Positions 1-7,201 of a DNA stretch of 64,000 nt are shown piece by piece. Positions within the stretch are counted from its first letter, which is position 1; each line of letters opens with the position of its first letter. The stretch is from assembly GCF_033406955.1 (NCBI RefSeq), contig NZ_CP137734.1, forward strand, positions 2,170,001 through 2,234,000. The letters are read 5' to 3'. The notes beneath the pieces were generated by a model. That model was not told where the DNA came from. It did not search any database and saw only the letters and a program-made list of their open reading frames with translations. The position numbers and the translations under genes were made by a program. This stretch comes from Streptomyces violaceoruber. GTDB lineage: Bacteria; Actinomycetota; Actinomycetes; Streptomycetales; Streptomycetaceae.

Positions 1-1272
1 GTCGGCGGCGCGGTCGTAGTCGCGCAGGACGTCGCGGACGTGGTCCACGGCCAGTTCGCGCGGGCGCGGGGCGAGCTCGCCGCGGCGGACCCGGGCGTAC
101 TGGAGCGGAAGGTGCGCGCTGAGCAGGGGCAACGGGACGGCCGCGGCCGAGAGGTTGGCCAGCAGACGGGCCTGGGCCGCTTCGATCTCGGGGTCGGTCC
201 AGTAGTAGCGCATCCGGTCGCTGTAGCTGTAGCGGCGTGCGAGGCGCTGCTCGGCGTCGCCGCCGGGGTAGTAGCCCTCCCACTGGGCGGGCTCGGCGAG
301 CATCCGCCGCTCGACGACCTCGGGCAGCCGTGACCGCTCGCCGGCCGGCACCAGCTCGTCCTCGATCGCGGCGAGGGCGAACAGGGCCTCGCGCAGGGCG
401 AAGGTCAGACCGGGGCCCACCTTGAGGACCGCCCAGTGGTCCTCGACCAGCGCGGTGAGCGCCTCGGCGGTCTGGTAGTCGGTCGAGTGGGCCTCGTAGA
501 CCATGGTGGGCTCGTCGTCGAGGACCTTGCGCAGTTCCTCGGTCGCCTCCCGCCGGTAGTCGACGACCCGCAGGTGGTCGAACTCCACGGCCGGCTGCAC
601 CACCAGGGCCATGACGCGGGGCCAGGCCCCTTCGACGCCGTGCCGGGCGAACGCCTTCCGGTGCTGCTCCAGGGTCGTGCGCGCCGCCTCGGGCGTGGTG
701 GGCACCAGAGCGCCGAGCGTCTCGTGCGCGCCGCCGGGCGTCGGCACCTCGGTACCGATCACATACCGGATCCGCTCCGCCCGCTCCGGGCCCACCGTGT
801 CCTCGGCCACCCGGATCAGACGCGCGGCGCGTTCGGCGACCACGTCGTCGGTCAGTGGTGCGGGGTCACCGGCGCAGGCGAAGCTGCAGTCCAGGTGGAT
901 CTTGGTGAAGCCCGCCTCCGCGTAGGCCGCGACCAGTGCGTCGGCCTGCCCCATCGCCTCGTCGGGCGTCAGGGACTGCCACCGGTTCGGTCCGAGATGG
1001 TCGCCGCCGAGAACGACGCGGTCCAGCGGCAGACCGTGTTCCGTCGCGATGCCGTACACGAGGTCACGGAAGTCCGCGGGCCGCAGGCCCGTGTAGCCGC
1101 CGTACTGGTCGACCTGGTTCGAGGTCGCCTCCACCAGTACCGGACCACCGGTCTCGCGTGCCTGCAGCACGGCCGCCTCGATGACCAGCGGATGGGCCGA
1201 GCACACGGAGGTGATGCCCTGTGGTCGTCCGGCCTTCTGACGCCGGACGACCTCGTCCAACGGGCTCTGCAT
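1..1272 (-). CDS. agaZ: D-tagatose-1,6-bisphosphate aldolase non-catalytic subunit, GatZ/KbaZ/AgaZ family (3' end cut by window)
   Basis: This reading frame stays open to the left edge, so the C-terminus is missing; 424 codons are visible and the family is usually about 420-430 residues, so little is lost. The protein starts MQSPLDEVVRRQKAG and carries the GatZ family signatures GITSVCSAHPLVIEAA, VLGGDHLGPNRWQ and YVIGTEVPTPGGA. Family members are the partner subunit that stabilises class II tagatose-bisphosphate aldolase in galactitol and N-acetylgalactosamine breakdown. A GAGGGG ribosome site lies just upstream of the ATG. It stands downstream of a GntR regulator and opposite an alpha-galactosidase, which fits galactose-type sugar use. 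No catalytic GatY/KbaY partner is visible inside the window. The gene symbol follows the S. coelicolor naming as I recall it. Confidence 0.88.
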   Translation of the reverse strand, partial: MQSPLDEVVRRQKAGRPQGITSVCSAHPLVIEAAVLQARETGGPVLVEATSNQVDQYGGYTGLRPADFRDLVYGIATEHGLPLDRVVLGGDHLGPNRWQSLTPDEAMGQADALVAAYAEAGFTKIHLDCSFACAGDPAPLTDDVVAERAARLIRVAEDTVGPERAERIRYVIGTEVPTPGGAHETLGALVPTTPEAARTTLEQHRKAFARHGVEGAWPRVMALVVQPAVEFDHLRVVDYRREATEELRKVLDDEPTMVYEAHSTDYQTAEALTALVEDHWAVLKVGPGLTFALREALFALAAIEDELVPAGERSRLPEVVERRMLAEPAQWEGYYPGGDAEQRLARRYSYSDRMRYYWTDPEIEAAQARLLANLSAAAVPLPLLSAHLPLQYARVRRGELAPRPRELAVDHVRDVLRDYDRAAD

Positions 1273-1336
1273 CGCCAACCCCTCACTGAAGTGCAATTTG
1301 AGCCCGTTTGCCGCGATGGCCCGAAGCTCATGCGGA

Positions 1337-1365
1337 ACGTTACTGGTCTTATTTTTGGCCGTCAA
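1337..1365 (-). promoter_or_regulatory. sigma-70-type promoter of agaZ
   Basis: On the minus strand a TTGACG -35 (1360-1365) and a TAACGT -10 (1337-1342) are separated by exactly 17 bp, about 65 nt ahead of the agaZ start. The spacer and the bases after the -10 resemble the alpha-galactosidase promoter at 2375-2403: both have GGCCAA, an ACCA(G/C)T half-site and ACGTTC at matching positions. I infer co-regulation; no transcript evidence is available. Confidence 0.6.
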
Positions 1366-1376
1366 TAGGCTTTATT

Positions 1377-1395
1377 GGTCTGCTTCTGGTATGCC
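1377..1395 (-). promoter_or_regulatory. candidate GntR operator upstream of agaZ
   Basis: The minus strand reads GGCATACCAGAAGCAGACC. It matches the CATACCAGAAACATACC element over the start of the neighbouring gntR gene at 15 of 17 positions. It lies just upstream of the agaZ -35. Both the match and the position suggest an operator for the local GntR protein. Confidence 0.5.
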
Positions 1396-1418
1396 TCGAC
1401 GCCCGGCGAAACGGCGTC

Positions 1419-1451
1419 GAGCCGGGCGTCGGGTGCTCCGACGCCCGGCTC
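1419..1451 (-). terminator. strong hairpin downstream of gntR
   Basis: A 14-bp perfect stem (1419-1432 with 1438-1451) encloses a 5-nt loop, 34 nt past the gntR stop. A further copy of the 10-bp arm GACGCCCGGC lies at 1398-1407, so an alternative hairpin 1398-1430 can also form. There is no T-run, as is usual in Streptomyces terminators. Confidence 0.6.
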
Positions 1452-1484
1452 GGGCGGGTTCGGGACCGGTCTGGTCCGGCCGGT

Positions 1485-2273
1485 TCAGGTCTGGTTGGTG
1501 ATGGAGGCCCGGAACCGGTAGCGGTCCCCCCGGTAGACCTGGACGGTCAGTTCGATCGGGCGGCCCTCCTGGTTGGAGGTCAGCTGGGTCGCGACCAGCA
1601 TCGGCATGGTCGCCCCGATCTCGAGCAGCTCCATCTCCCGTGCCGTCGGGTGGCGGGCTTCGACCGAGTAGTCGGCGACCCGGGGAAGCTGCGGCGGGTC
1701 GGCGGCGCGCAGGGTGGCGTACAGCGAGGCGGTGCTGAAGTCGGCGTCGGCCAGGGCCGGGCAGGCCGACAGCGGCAGCCGGTTGTGCTCCAGCACGACC
1801 AGCAGGCCGTCCAGGAAGCGCAGCCGGTGGAGGTCGAAGAGGTCGGCGCCCGGGGCGATCCGGAGCTGCTCGGCCTCCGCCACGGTGGCCGGGCGGACGG
1901 TGGCGGAGAGCACCTTGCTGGCCGTCCTCAGACCGTTGGCCTCGGCGTAGTCGGCGAATCCCTGGACCTGGGGGACGGTCGAGGCCGGCGCCGTCACCGT
2001 TTCGGGGAACAGGCCGGGTTCGGCGACGAACCACCCGCGCGACGACGACGGCCGTACGACGCCTCGCGCCTCCAGCTGGGCGAGGGCGGCCCGCAGCGTC
2101 ACGCGCGAGACGGCGTACCGAGTGACCATGGCCCGCTCGGAGGGCAGCCGGTCACCGGGGCGGGCGGCGGCGGCACGCAGGTCGTCGAGGAGCCGCGCGG
2201 CCGTGCGCTCGTACAGCGGGAGGGCGTCGTCGGCGAAGAGGCCCCTGGGCATCGGCGTACTCGCTTCGGTCAT
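1485..2273 (-). CDS. GntR-family transcriptional regulator, HutC subfamily (UTRA domain)
   Basis: The protein has 262 residues. An N-terminal winged helix (about residues 18-85: LYERTAARLLDDLRAA, LPSERAMVTRYAVSRVTLRAAL) is followed by a UTRA effector domain (about 100-255) typical of sugar-phosphate-sensing HutC proteins such as DasR. It lies between agaZ and the alpha-galactosidase and probably controls both. The ATG at 2273 has no Shine-Dalgarno sequence, and a candidate operator overlaps it, so a leaderless, autoregulated transcript is likely. An internal ATG seven codons in is the alternative start. The effector is not known from the sequence; a galactose- or galactosamine-derived phosphate is a guess from context. 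Confidence 0.85.
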   Translation of the reverse strand: MTEASTPMPRGLFADDALPLYERTAARLLDDLRAAAARPGDRLPSERAMVTRYAVSRVTLRAALAQLEARGVVRPSSSRGWFVAEPGLFPETVTAPASTVPQVQGFADYAEANGLRTASKVLSATVRPATVAEAEQLRIAPGADLFDLHRLRFLDGLLVVLEHNRLPLSACPALADADFSTASLYATLRAADPPQLPRVADYSVEARHPTAREMELLEIGATMPMLVATQLTSNQEGRPIELTVQVYRGDRYRFRASITNQT

Positions 2274-2289
2274 ACCAGAAACATACCGG
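2271..2289. promoter_or_regulatory. candidate GntR operator overlapping the gntR start
   Basis: CATACCAGAAACATACCGG contains ATACC twice, 11 bp apart, and overlaps the gntR start codon. A near copy lies upstream of agaZ (1377-1395). The position suggests negative autoregulation. This is an inference from repeated sequence only. Confidence 0.5.
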
Positions 2290-2374
2290 TTCGGTCGGCC
2301 GTGCAGGTACCCGGATCCCTCGTCCCCTCACCGGCACGGGGTGAACTCCTGTGCCGGGGCGGATCTTTGGACCA

Positions 2375-2403
2375 TTGACAGGCCAATCAAATACCACTTA
2401 CGT
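2375..2403 (+). promoter_or_regulatory. sigma-70-type promoter of the alpha-galactosidase gene
   Basis: TTGACA (2375-2380), a 17-bp spacer and TTACGT (2398-2403) form a near-consensus promoter, giving a leader of roughly 110 nt. The spacer ends in ATACCACT, a half-site like those at the agaZ promoter. The whole element aligns with 1337-1365 on the other strand. Confidence 0.6.
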
Positions 2404-2518
2404 TCTCGATGCAGGCCACCCGGACCTCGATGGCGCCGCCCTCGCCCTCACGGGTGTGTCCCGACTCCGTTCGAGGAGCCGGTTACAGACCAGAGCCTGC
2501 TCCGAGAGAGAGGCCGAC

Positions 2519-4588
2519 ATGACGGATGTGAACCGGCGCAGCGTGCTGAAGGTGGCGCTGGGAGGTGCCGGCCTGGCCGCCTTCCCCTCGGTGGCCCTGG
2601 GCGCCACACCCGCGGCCGCGGCCCCGCACCGCGGCCCCGACCTCGTCGGGGTCGGCGACACCTCCATCACCCTGGAGTTCGACGACCGGCTGCGCAGCCG
2701 GGTGGCGTTGCGGGGCGTCGACGTCACCCGCTTCGACGCCGGCGAGGCCCTGCTGGTGGACGGCGGGGCGATCGACGCGTTCACGTACGGCGGGCACGAA
2801 ACCCGCAGGACCCGGCATTCCCGGCACGGCGCAGGCGTGCGCGTGACCGTCTGGGGCGAGTCCGCGACCGGAGTCCGCAAGACGGTGGAGCTGACCTCCT
2901 TCCAGCGCCTGACCGGGATGATCGTGATGAAGGTGACCTACACCAACGGGACCGGTGCCCCGCTGGCGGTCACCGGATGGCGCAGCGGGGCCCACGAACT
3001 CCTGGAGGTTCCCGGCGGCTTCCACACCTTCTCGGGAACCACGTACGAGGACCGTCGCGACTGGGTGCGGCCGATGACGGACGGATTCGTCCAGGAGAAC
3101 TCGCTGGGGATGGACGCCTCCGACTACGGCGGCGGCACCCCCGTGGCGACCGTGTGGCGGCCGGGGGCCGGTCTCTCCGTCGGGCACGTCGAACCCGTGC
3201 CCAGGATGCTGCGCCTGCCGGTACGCAGGACGGCCGGCGGAGCGAGCCTCGCCGTCGAGGGCGACACCCCCGTGACCCTGAGGCCGGGGCGGCGCCTGAC
3301 CACCGACACCACGTTCCTGACCGCCCTGCCGGGCGACCACTTCGCACCGCTCCAGCGCTACCGCGACTACATGAGCGACATCGGCCGGCGTGCGCCCAGG
3401 ACGCCCGAACCGGCTCTGGAACCCATGTGGTGTGCCTGGGGCTACGAGCGGGACTTCACCGTCGAGCAGGTCGTCGCCACGCTCCCCAAGGTGCGTGAGG
3501 TCGGCCTCAAGTGGGCGGTGCTCGACGACGGCTGGCAGACCAACGAGGGCGACTGGGAGCTGGACCCGCGGAAGTTCCCGCGGGGCGCGCCGGACATGCG
3601 GGCCTTCACCCGGCAGATCCGGGACGCCGGCCTGCGGCCGCGCCTGTGGTGGGCTCCGCTGGCGGCGGACCCGGAGAGCAGCCTGTACCGGGACCACTCC
3701 GACATGCTCCTGCTGGATCGTGAGGGCAACAAGCAGCGCGTGAGCTGGTGGGACGCCTGGACCCTGTGCCCCGCGTACCGGCCGACGGTGGACTACTTCG
3801 TCGGGCAGGTGAAGCGGTTCATCGGCGACTGGGGATACGAAGGGCTCAAGATCGACGGCCAGCACCTCAACGCCGTCACGCCCTGCTACAACCCGGCACA
3901 CGGGCACGCCCGCCCCGAGGAGTCGACCGAGGGTCTCGCGCGGTTCTGGAAGGCGGTGTACGAGGCCGCGCACGAGGCGAACCGCGACGCCGTCGTCGAA
4001 CTCTGCCCCTGCGGCACCGCCTTCGCCTTCCACAACCTCCCCTACGTCGACCAGTACCCGAGCTCGGACCCGCTCTCCTCGTACCAGGTCCGTACGAAGG
4101 GCAAGACGATGAAGGCGCTGATGGGCCGGGGCAGCAGCTACTCCGGCGACCACGTCGAACTGAGCGACGGCGGCGACGACTTCGCCTCCAGCTACGGTGT
4201 GGGAGCCGTCCTGTCGACGAAGTTCACCTACCCCGCGGGCCCGGACGAGGGGATCGTGCTCACGCCGGAGAGGGAAACCCTCTGGCGCCGGTGGGTGAAC
4301 CTGTACGAGGAGAACATGCTGTCCACGGGCGAGTACCGGGGCGAGCTGTACGACATCGGTTTCGACAAGCCCGAGGCGCATGTGGTGGCGAAGGGCGCGA
4401 CCCTGCACTACGCGTTCTACGCCGGGCGGTGGGACGGGACGGTCGAGCTGCGTGGCCTGGGCCGCGGCAGGTACCGCCTGACCGACCCGTTCAACGGCAC
4501 CTCTCTCGGAACCGTCGACGCCCGGCACAACACCGTGGAGCTGGCCTTCGAACGGTTCCAGCTCATCGTGGCCGAGCACATCGGCTGA
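2519..4588 (+). CDS. exported alpha-galactosidase-like glycoside hydrolase (GH36/GH27 clan)
   Basis: The protein has 689 residues. The N-terminus MTDVNRRSVLKVALGGAGLAA is a twin-arginine-type signal peptide followed by an Ala-rich cleavage zone, so the enzyme is probably secreted. A beta-sandwich region is followed by a TIM barrel from about residue 300 (MWCAWGYERDF, VLDDGWQTNEGDW). LKIDG near residue 443 carries the expected nucleophile Asp of clan GH-D, and the Asp of DQYPSSDP near 517 may be the acid/base. GAGAGAGG upstream of the ATG supports this start. Clan members release terminal alpha-galactose. The neighbouring AgaZ and GntR genes suggest coupled uptake and breakdown of a galactosyl or N-acetylgalactosaminyl substrate; which sugar cannot be read from sequence. 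Confidence 0.85.
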   Translation: MTDVNRRSVLKVALGGAGLAAFPSVALGATPAAAAPHRGPDLVGVGDTSITLEFDDRLRSRVALRGVDVTRFDAGEALLVDGGAIDAFTYGGHETRRTRHSRHGAGVRVTVWGESATGVRKTVELTSFQRLTGMIVMKVTYTNGTGAPLAVTGWRSGAHELLEVPGGFHTFSGTTYEDRRDWVRPMTDGFVQENSLGMDASDYGGGTPVATVWRPGAGLSVGHVEPVPRMLRLPVRRTAGGASLAVEGDTPVTLRPGRRLTTDTTFLTALPGDHFAPLQRYRDYMSDIGRRAPRTPEPALEPMWCAWGYERDFTVEQVVATLPKVREVGLKWAVLDDGWQTNEGDWELDPRKFPRGAPDMRAFTRQIRDAGLRPRLWWAPLAADPESSLYRDHSDMLLLDREGNKQRVSWWDAWTLCPAYRPTVDYFVGQVKRFIGDWGYEGLKIDGQHLNAVTPCYNPAHGHARPEESTEGLARFWKAVYEAAHEANRDAVVELCPCGTAFAFHNLPYVDQYPSSDPLSSYQVRTKGKTMKALMGRGSSYSGDHVELSDGGDDFASSYGVGAVLSTKFTYPAGPDEGIVLTPERETLWRRWVNLYEENMLSTGEYRGELYDIGFDKPEAHVVAKGATLHYAFYAGRWDGTVELRGLGRGRYRLTDPFNGTSLGTVDARHNTVELAFERFQLIVAEHIG

Positions 4589-4617
4589 TCAGGGCCGGCG
4601 CGCGCCGGTCCCGGCAC

Positions 4618-5268
4618 TCACGTGGCGGTGACCGGCAGCACGTCCGGCGAGAGCGCCGCCGCCCGCGCCGTGGCGCTCGTCATCCGCCTGCGGTGGTGGC
4701 GGCGGCACAGCACCTCGTAGCCGATCTCGTCGGGGGACTGGGCGACGTCCCCGACGACCACCTGGGCGCCCTCGACGACCATGACGCCGCCCACGGTGCG
4801 GGCGTTGTGCGTGGCGCGGGCTCCGCACCAGCACAGGGCCTCGACCTGGAGCACCTCGACCCGGTCGGCGAGTTCCACCAGCCGCTGGGAGCCCGGGAAG
4901 AGCTTGGAGCGGAAGTCGGTGGTGATGCCGAAGGCGTACACGTCGACGTCGAGGTCGTCGACCACGCGCGCGAGCTGGTCGATCTGGTCCGGCGCGAGGA
5001 ACTGCGCCTCGTCCGCGATCACGTAGTCCACCCGGCCGCCCTGCGAGAGGTGGTCGACGACGTGGGCGTACAGGTCCTGGCCGTCCCCGACCTCGACCGC
5101 GTCGGTGACGAGGCCGAGGCGGGAGGAGAGCTTGCCCTCGCCCGCACGGTCGTCGCGGGTGAAGATCATGCCGGCCAGTCCGCGCGCCGAGCGGTTGTGC
5201 TCGATCTGGAGAGCCAGTGTCGACTTCCCGCAGTCCATCGTTCCGGAGAAGAACACCAGCTCGGGCAT
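4618..5268 (-). CDS. tdk: thymidine kinase
   Basis: The protein has 216 residues, the normal length for type II thymidine kinase, which phosphorylates thymidine to dTMP for salvage. The P-loop is GTMDCGKST (near residues 9-17), the DEAQF motif follows the central strand, and the zinc-binding part shows CWCG and a late CRRHH. The ATG at 5268 begins MPELVFFSG, with GAAAGGTG about 11 nt upstream. It follows the pyrophosphatase gene on the same strand after 47 nt. Confidence 0.93.
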   Translation of the reverse strand: MPELVFFSGTMDCGKSTLALQIEHNRSARGLAGMIFTRDDRAGEGKLSSRLGLVTDAVEVGDGQDLYAHVVDHLSQGGRVDYVIADEAQFLAPDQIDQLARVVDDLDVDVYAFGITTDFRSKLFPGSQRLVELADRVEVLQVEALCWCGARATHNARTVGGVMVVEGAQVVVGDVAQSPDEIGYEVLCRRHHRRRMTSATARAAALSPDVLPVTAT

Positions 5269-5315
5269 GAGGGGTTGGGCACCTTTCGGCAGCGGGATCG
5301 GTGGAGCGGAGAGGG

Positions 5316-6509
5316 TCAGGAGCGTACTTCGAGCAGCGGGACGAGCTGCTCGGCAGGGGTCATCGAACCGTGGTTGCCGACCATCGCCGACTCCTTGGGC
5401 TCGCGCTCGGAGGCGATGACCAGGACGTCGTCGCGGGCCGCGGCGACCACGTCGCCGATGCGGTCGTACACCCGGTCGTCGATACCGGGGCCGAACCAGC
5501 CGGCGGCGATCGCCTCGTCCCGGGACGCCACCCAGAACTGCTCGCCGAGCACCTCGCGCCAGCAGAACAGCACGTCGTTGCGGGCACCGGGGACGGCGTA
5601 GACGTGCCGGGCGCGGCCCTCGCCGCCGAGGAGGGCGACGCCCGCCTTCAGCTCCCAGTCCTCGTCGAAATCGATCCGGTGCTCCTCGTCGAAGGGCACG
5701 TCGACCATGCCGTGGTCGGCGGTGACGTACAGGGCGCTGCGCGGCGGCAGCTGCTCGGCGAGGCGCTGGACGAGCCGGTCGACGTGGCCGAGCTGCCCGC
5801 GCCAGGTGTCGGAGTCGACGCCGAAGCGGTGTCCGGCGCCGTCGACCTCGGCGTAGTACGTGTAGACGAGGGCGCGGTCGGCGCGGGCCAGCTGTTCGGC
5901 GGCGCAGTCCATCCGGTCCTCGCCGGACAGGCGTCCGTGGAACTCGCCGCCGCTGAGCGCGACCTTGGTCAGCGGGGTGTTGGCGAAGGTGGGCGAGGAG
6001 ACCTGGGCGGCGTGCACCCCCGCCGCGTGGGCGAGGCCGAAGACGGTGGGGTAGGGCTGCCAGGGGCCGGGCGCGGTCCATGGCTGCCAGCGGAGCTGGT
6101 TCATCAGGGCGCCGGTGTCGGGATTGCGCACCGTGTATCCGGGCAGGCCGTGGGCGCCCGGCGGGAGGCCGGTGCCGACGGAGGCGAGGGAGGTCGCCGT
6201 GGTCGCCGGGTAGCCGGCGGTGATCGGGCGCCCCGTGCCGCCGCGCGAGCTGCCCAGGAGGGAACTCAGGAAGGGGGCGTCCTCGGGGTGCGCGCGCAGT
6301 TGCTCCCAGCCGAGGCCGTCGATCAGGAAGACGCAGTTGCGGTCGGCCGGGGTCAGTTCGGTGATCCCCGCGGTCATGCCGGGGACACCGAGGCCGGCGG
6401 CCAGGGTGGGCAGCAGGTCGGCGAGGGAGCCCCGGCCGTACTCGGGTACGGGGGCGGAGTCGACGGGGAGCGGTTCCGGGTGGGTGTCCCAGGCGGTGTG
6501 CTGCACCAT
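5316..6509 (-). CDS. nucleotide pyrophosphatase/phosphodiesterase (alkaline phosphatase superfamily)
   Basis: The protein has 397 residues and the type I phosphodiesterase metal-site motifs in order: LIDGLGWEQL with the first Asp, the TTATS segment with the nucleophile Thr, YYAEVDGAGH, TADHGMVD and GNHGSMTP. These enzymes cleave phosphodiester or pyrophosphate bonds of nucleotides. No signal peptide is evident, so it is probably cytoplasmic. Its ATG overlaps the stop of the upstream DUF5998 gene (TGATG), so the two are probably translationally coupled, and thymidine kinase follows. The substrate is not predictable from sequence. Confidence 0.85.
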   Translation of the reverse strand: MVQHTAWDTHPEPLPVDSAPVPEYGRGSLADLLPTLAAGLGVPGMTAGITELTPADRNCVFLIDGLGWEQLRAHPEDAPFLSSLLGSSRGGTGRPITAGYPATTATSLASVGTGLPPGAHGLPGYTVRNPDTGALMNQLRWQPWTAPGPWQPYPTVFGLAHAAGVHAAQVSSPTFANTPLTKVALSGGEFHGRLSGEDRMDCAAEQLARADRALVYTYYAEVDGAGHRFGVDSDTWRGQLGHVDRLVQRLAEQLPPRSALYVTADHGMVDVPFDEEHRIDFDEDWELKAGVALLGGEGRARHVYAVPGARNDVLFCWREVLGEQFWVASRDEAIAAGWFGPGIDDRVYDRIGDVVAAARDDVLVIASEREPKESAMVGNHGSMTPAEQLVPLLEVRS

Positions 6510-7096
6510 CAGCGGGCGGAGTCCGCGGTCGCCTCGGAGAGGGCCTGGGCGAAGGTGAGCGCCTGGCGCACCGTCTCGGGGCCGTCCCCGGCCTCGCTGA
6601 CGCGCAGGCTGAGGTCGTCGGCCGTCGAGCTGCCCGTGTAGCCGTGGTCGGCCTCGCAGTTGGGGTCGCCGCAGGCGGCGGGCTCCAGGTCGAGGCGGGA
6701 GACGGCGCCCCAGCCGATGGTCAGCACGATCTCGCGGGGCAGTGTGCCCGGCTTGTACTGCTCCGGGTTGGCGACGACGCGGCTGACGACGATGGACGAG
6801 ATCCGGCCGAGCTTGACGGACTCCGTGGACGTCGTGGCGTACGGCGTCGGAGAGGTGTCGTCGGCGGCCTGCTCGTCGGTGTGGCTGACGATGAAGCGGT
6901 TGCCGGTGAGCACCAGCACGGTCACGTGCCGGCGCACCTCGTTCTGGTCGAACGTGGTCTCCTGGTGGACCAGGTACGACCGCACGGGCTCGCCGCCCAC
7001 GGCGGCCTCCACCGCCTCGGCCACGAGGGCCGGGTAGTAGCCGCTGCGCTCGATCGCCGCTCGCAGCCCCTGGGTCGTCGTACTGGTCTTGGCCAT
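6509..7096 (-). CDS. DUF5998 family protein
   Basis: This 195-residue protein starts MAKTSTTTQGLRAAIERSGYYPALV and resembles the actinobacterial DUF5998 family. It has no signal peptide or membrane segment. Notable parts are a conserved RSYLVHQETTFDQNEVRRHVTVLVLT stretch split by short turns, and CGDPNCEADHGYTG, a possible metal-binding loop. I chose the ATG at 7096 because AGGATGG sits at proper distance; an in-frame ATG nine bases upstream is the alternative. It is the first gene of a set with the pyrophosphatase and tdk. The function is unknown. Confidence 0.7.
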   Translation of the reverse strand: MAKTSTTTQGLRAAIERSGYYPALVAEAVEAAVGGEPVRSYLVHQETTFDQNEVRRHVTVLVLTGNRFIVSHTDEQAADDTSPTPYATTSTESVKLGRISSIVVSRVVANPEQYKPGTLPREIVLTIGWGAVSRLDLEPAACGDPNCEADHGYTGSSTADDLSLRVSEAGDGPETVRQALTFAQALSEATADSAR

Positions 7097-7157
7097 GCCG
7101 TCCATCCTACGGGGACCCGCTGACTGCGAGGCACGCTCCCGCGGTACCCGTCCAGGG

Positions 7158-7190
7158 CCGTACCCGGCACGGGCACCGGGCCGGGTACGG
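7158..7190 (-). terminator. hairpin downstream of patA
   Basis: The arms CCGTACCCGG (7158-7167) and CCGGGTACGG (7181-7190) pair perfectly around a GC-rich loop, just after the patA stop and before the DUF5998 unit. There is no T-run. Confidence 0.45.
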
Positions 7191-7201
7191 GGCGTGGCGG
7201 G

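Noticed and set aside
1342..1349. DasR site at the agaZ promoter (ACTGGTCT)
   Set aside because: Only a half-site matches; the second half of the dre palindrome is missing, and the local GntR protein explains it better.
5301..6641. 446-codon open frame on the plus strand
   Set aside because: It lies antisense to the pyrophosphatase, has no ribosome site and its composition reflects third-position GC of the real gene.
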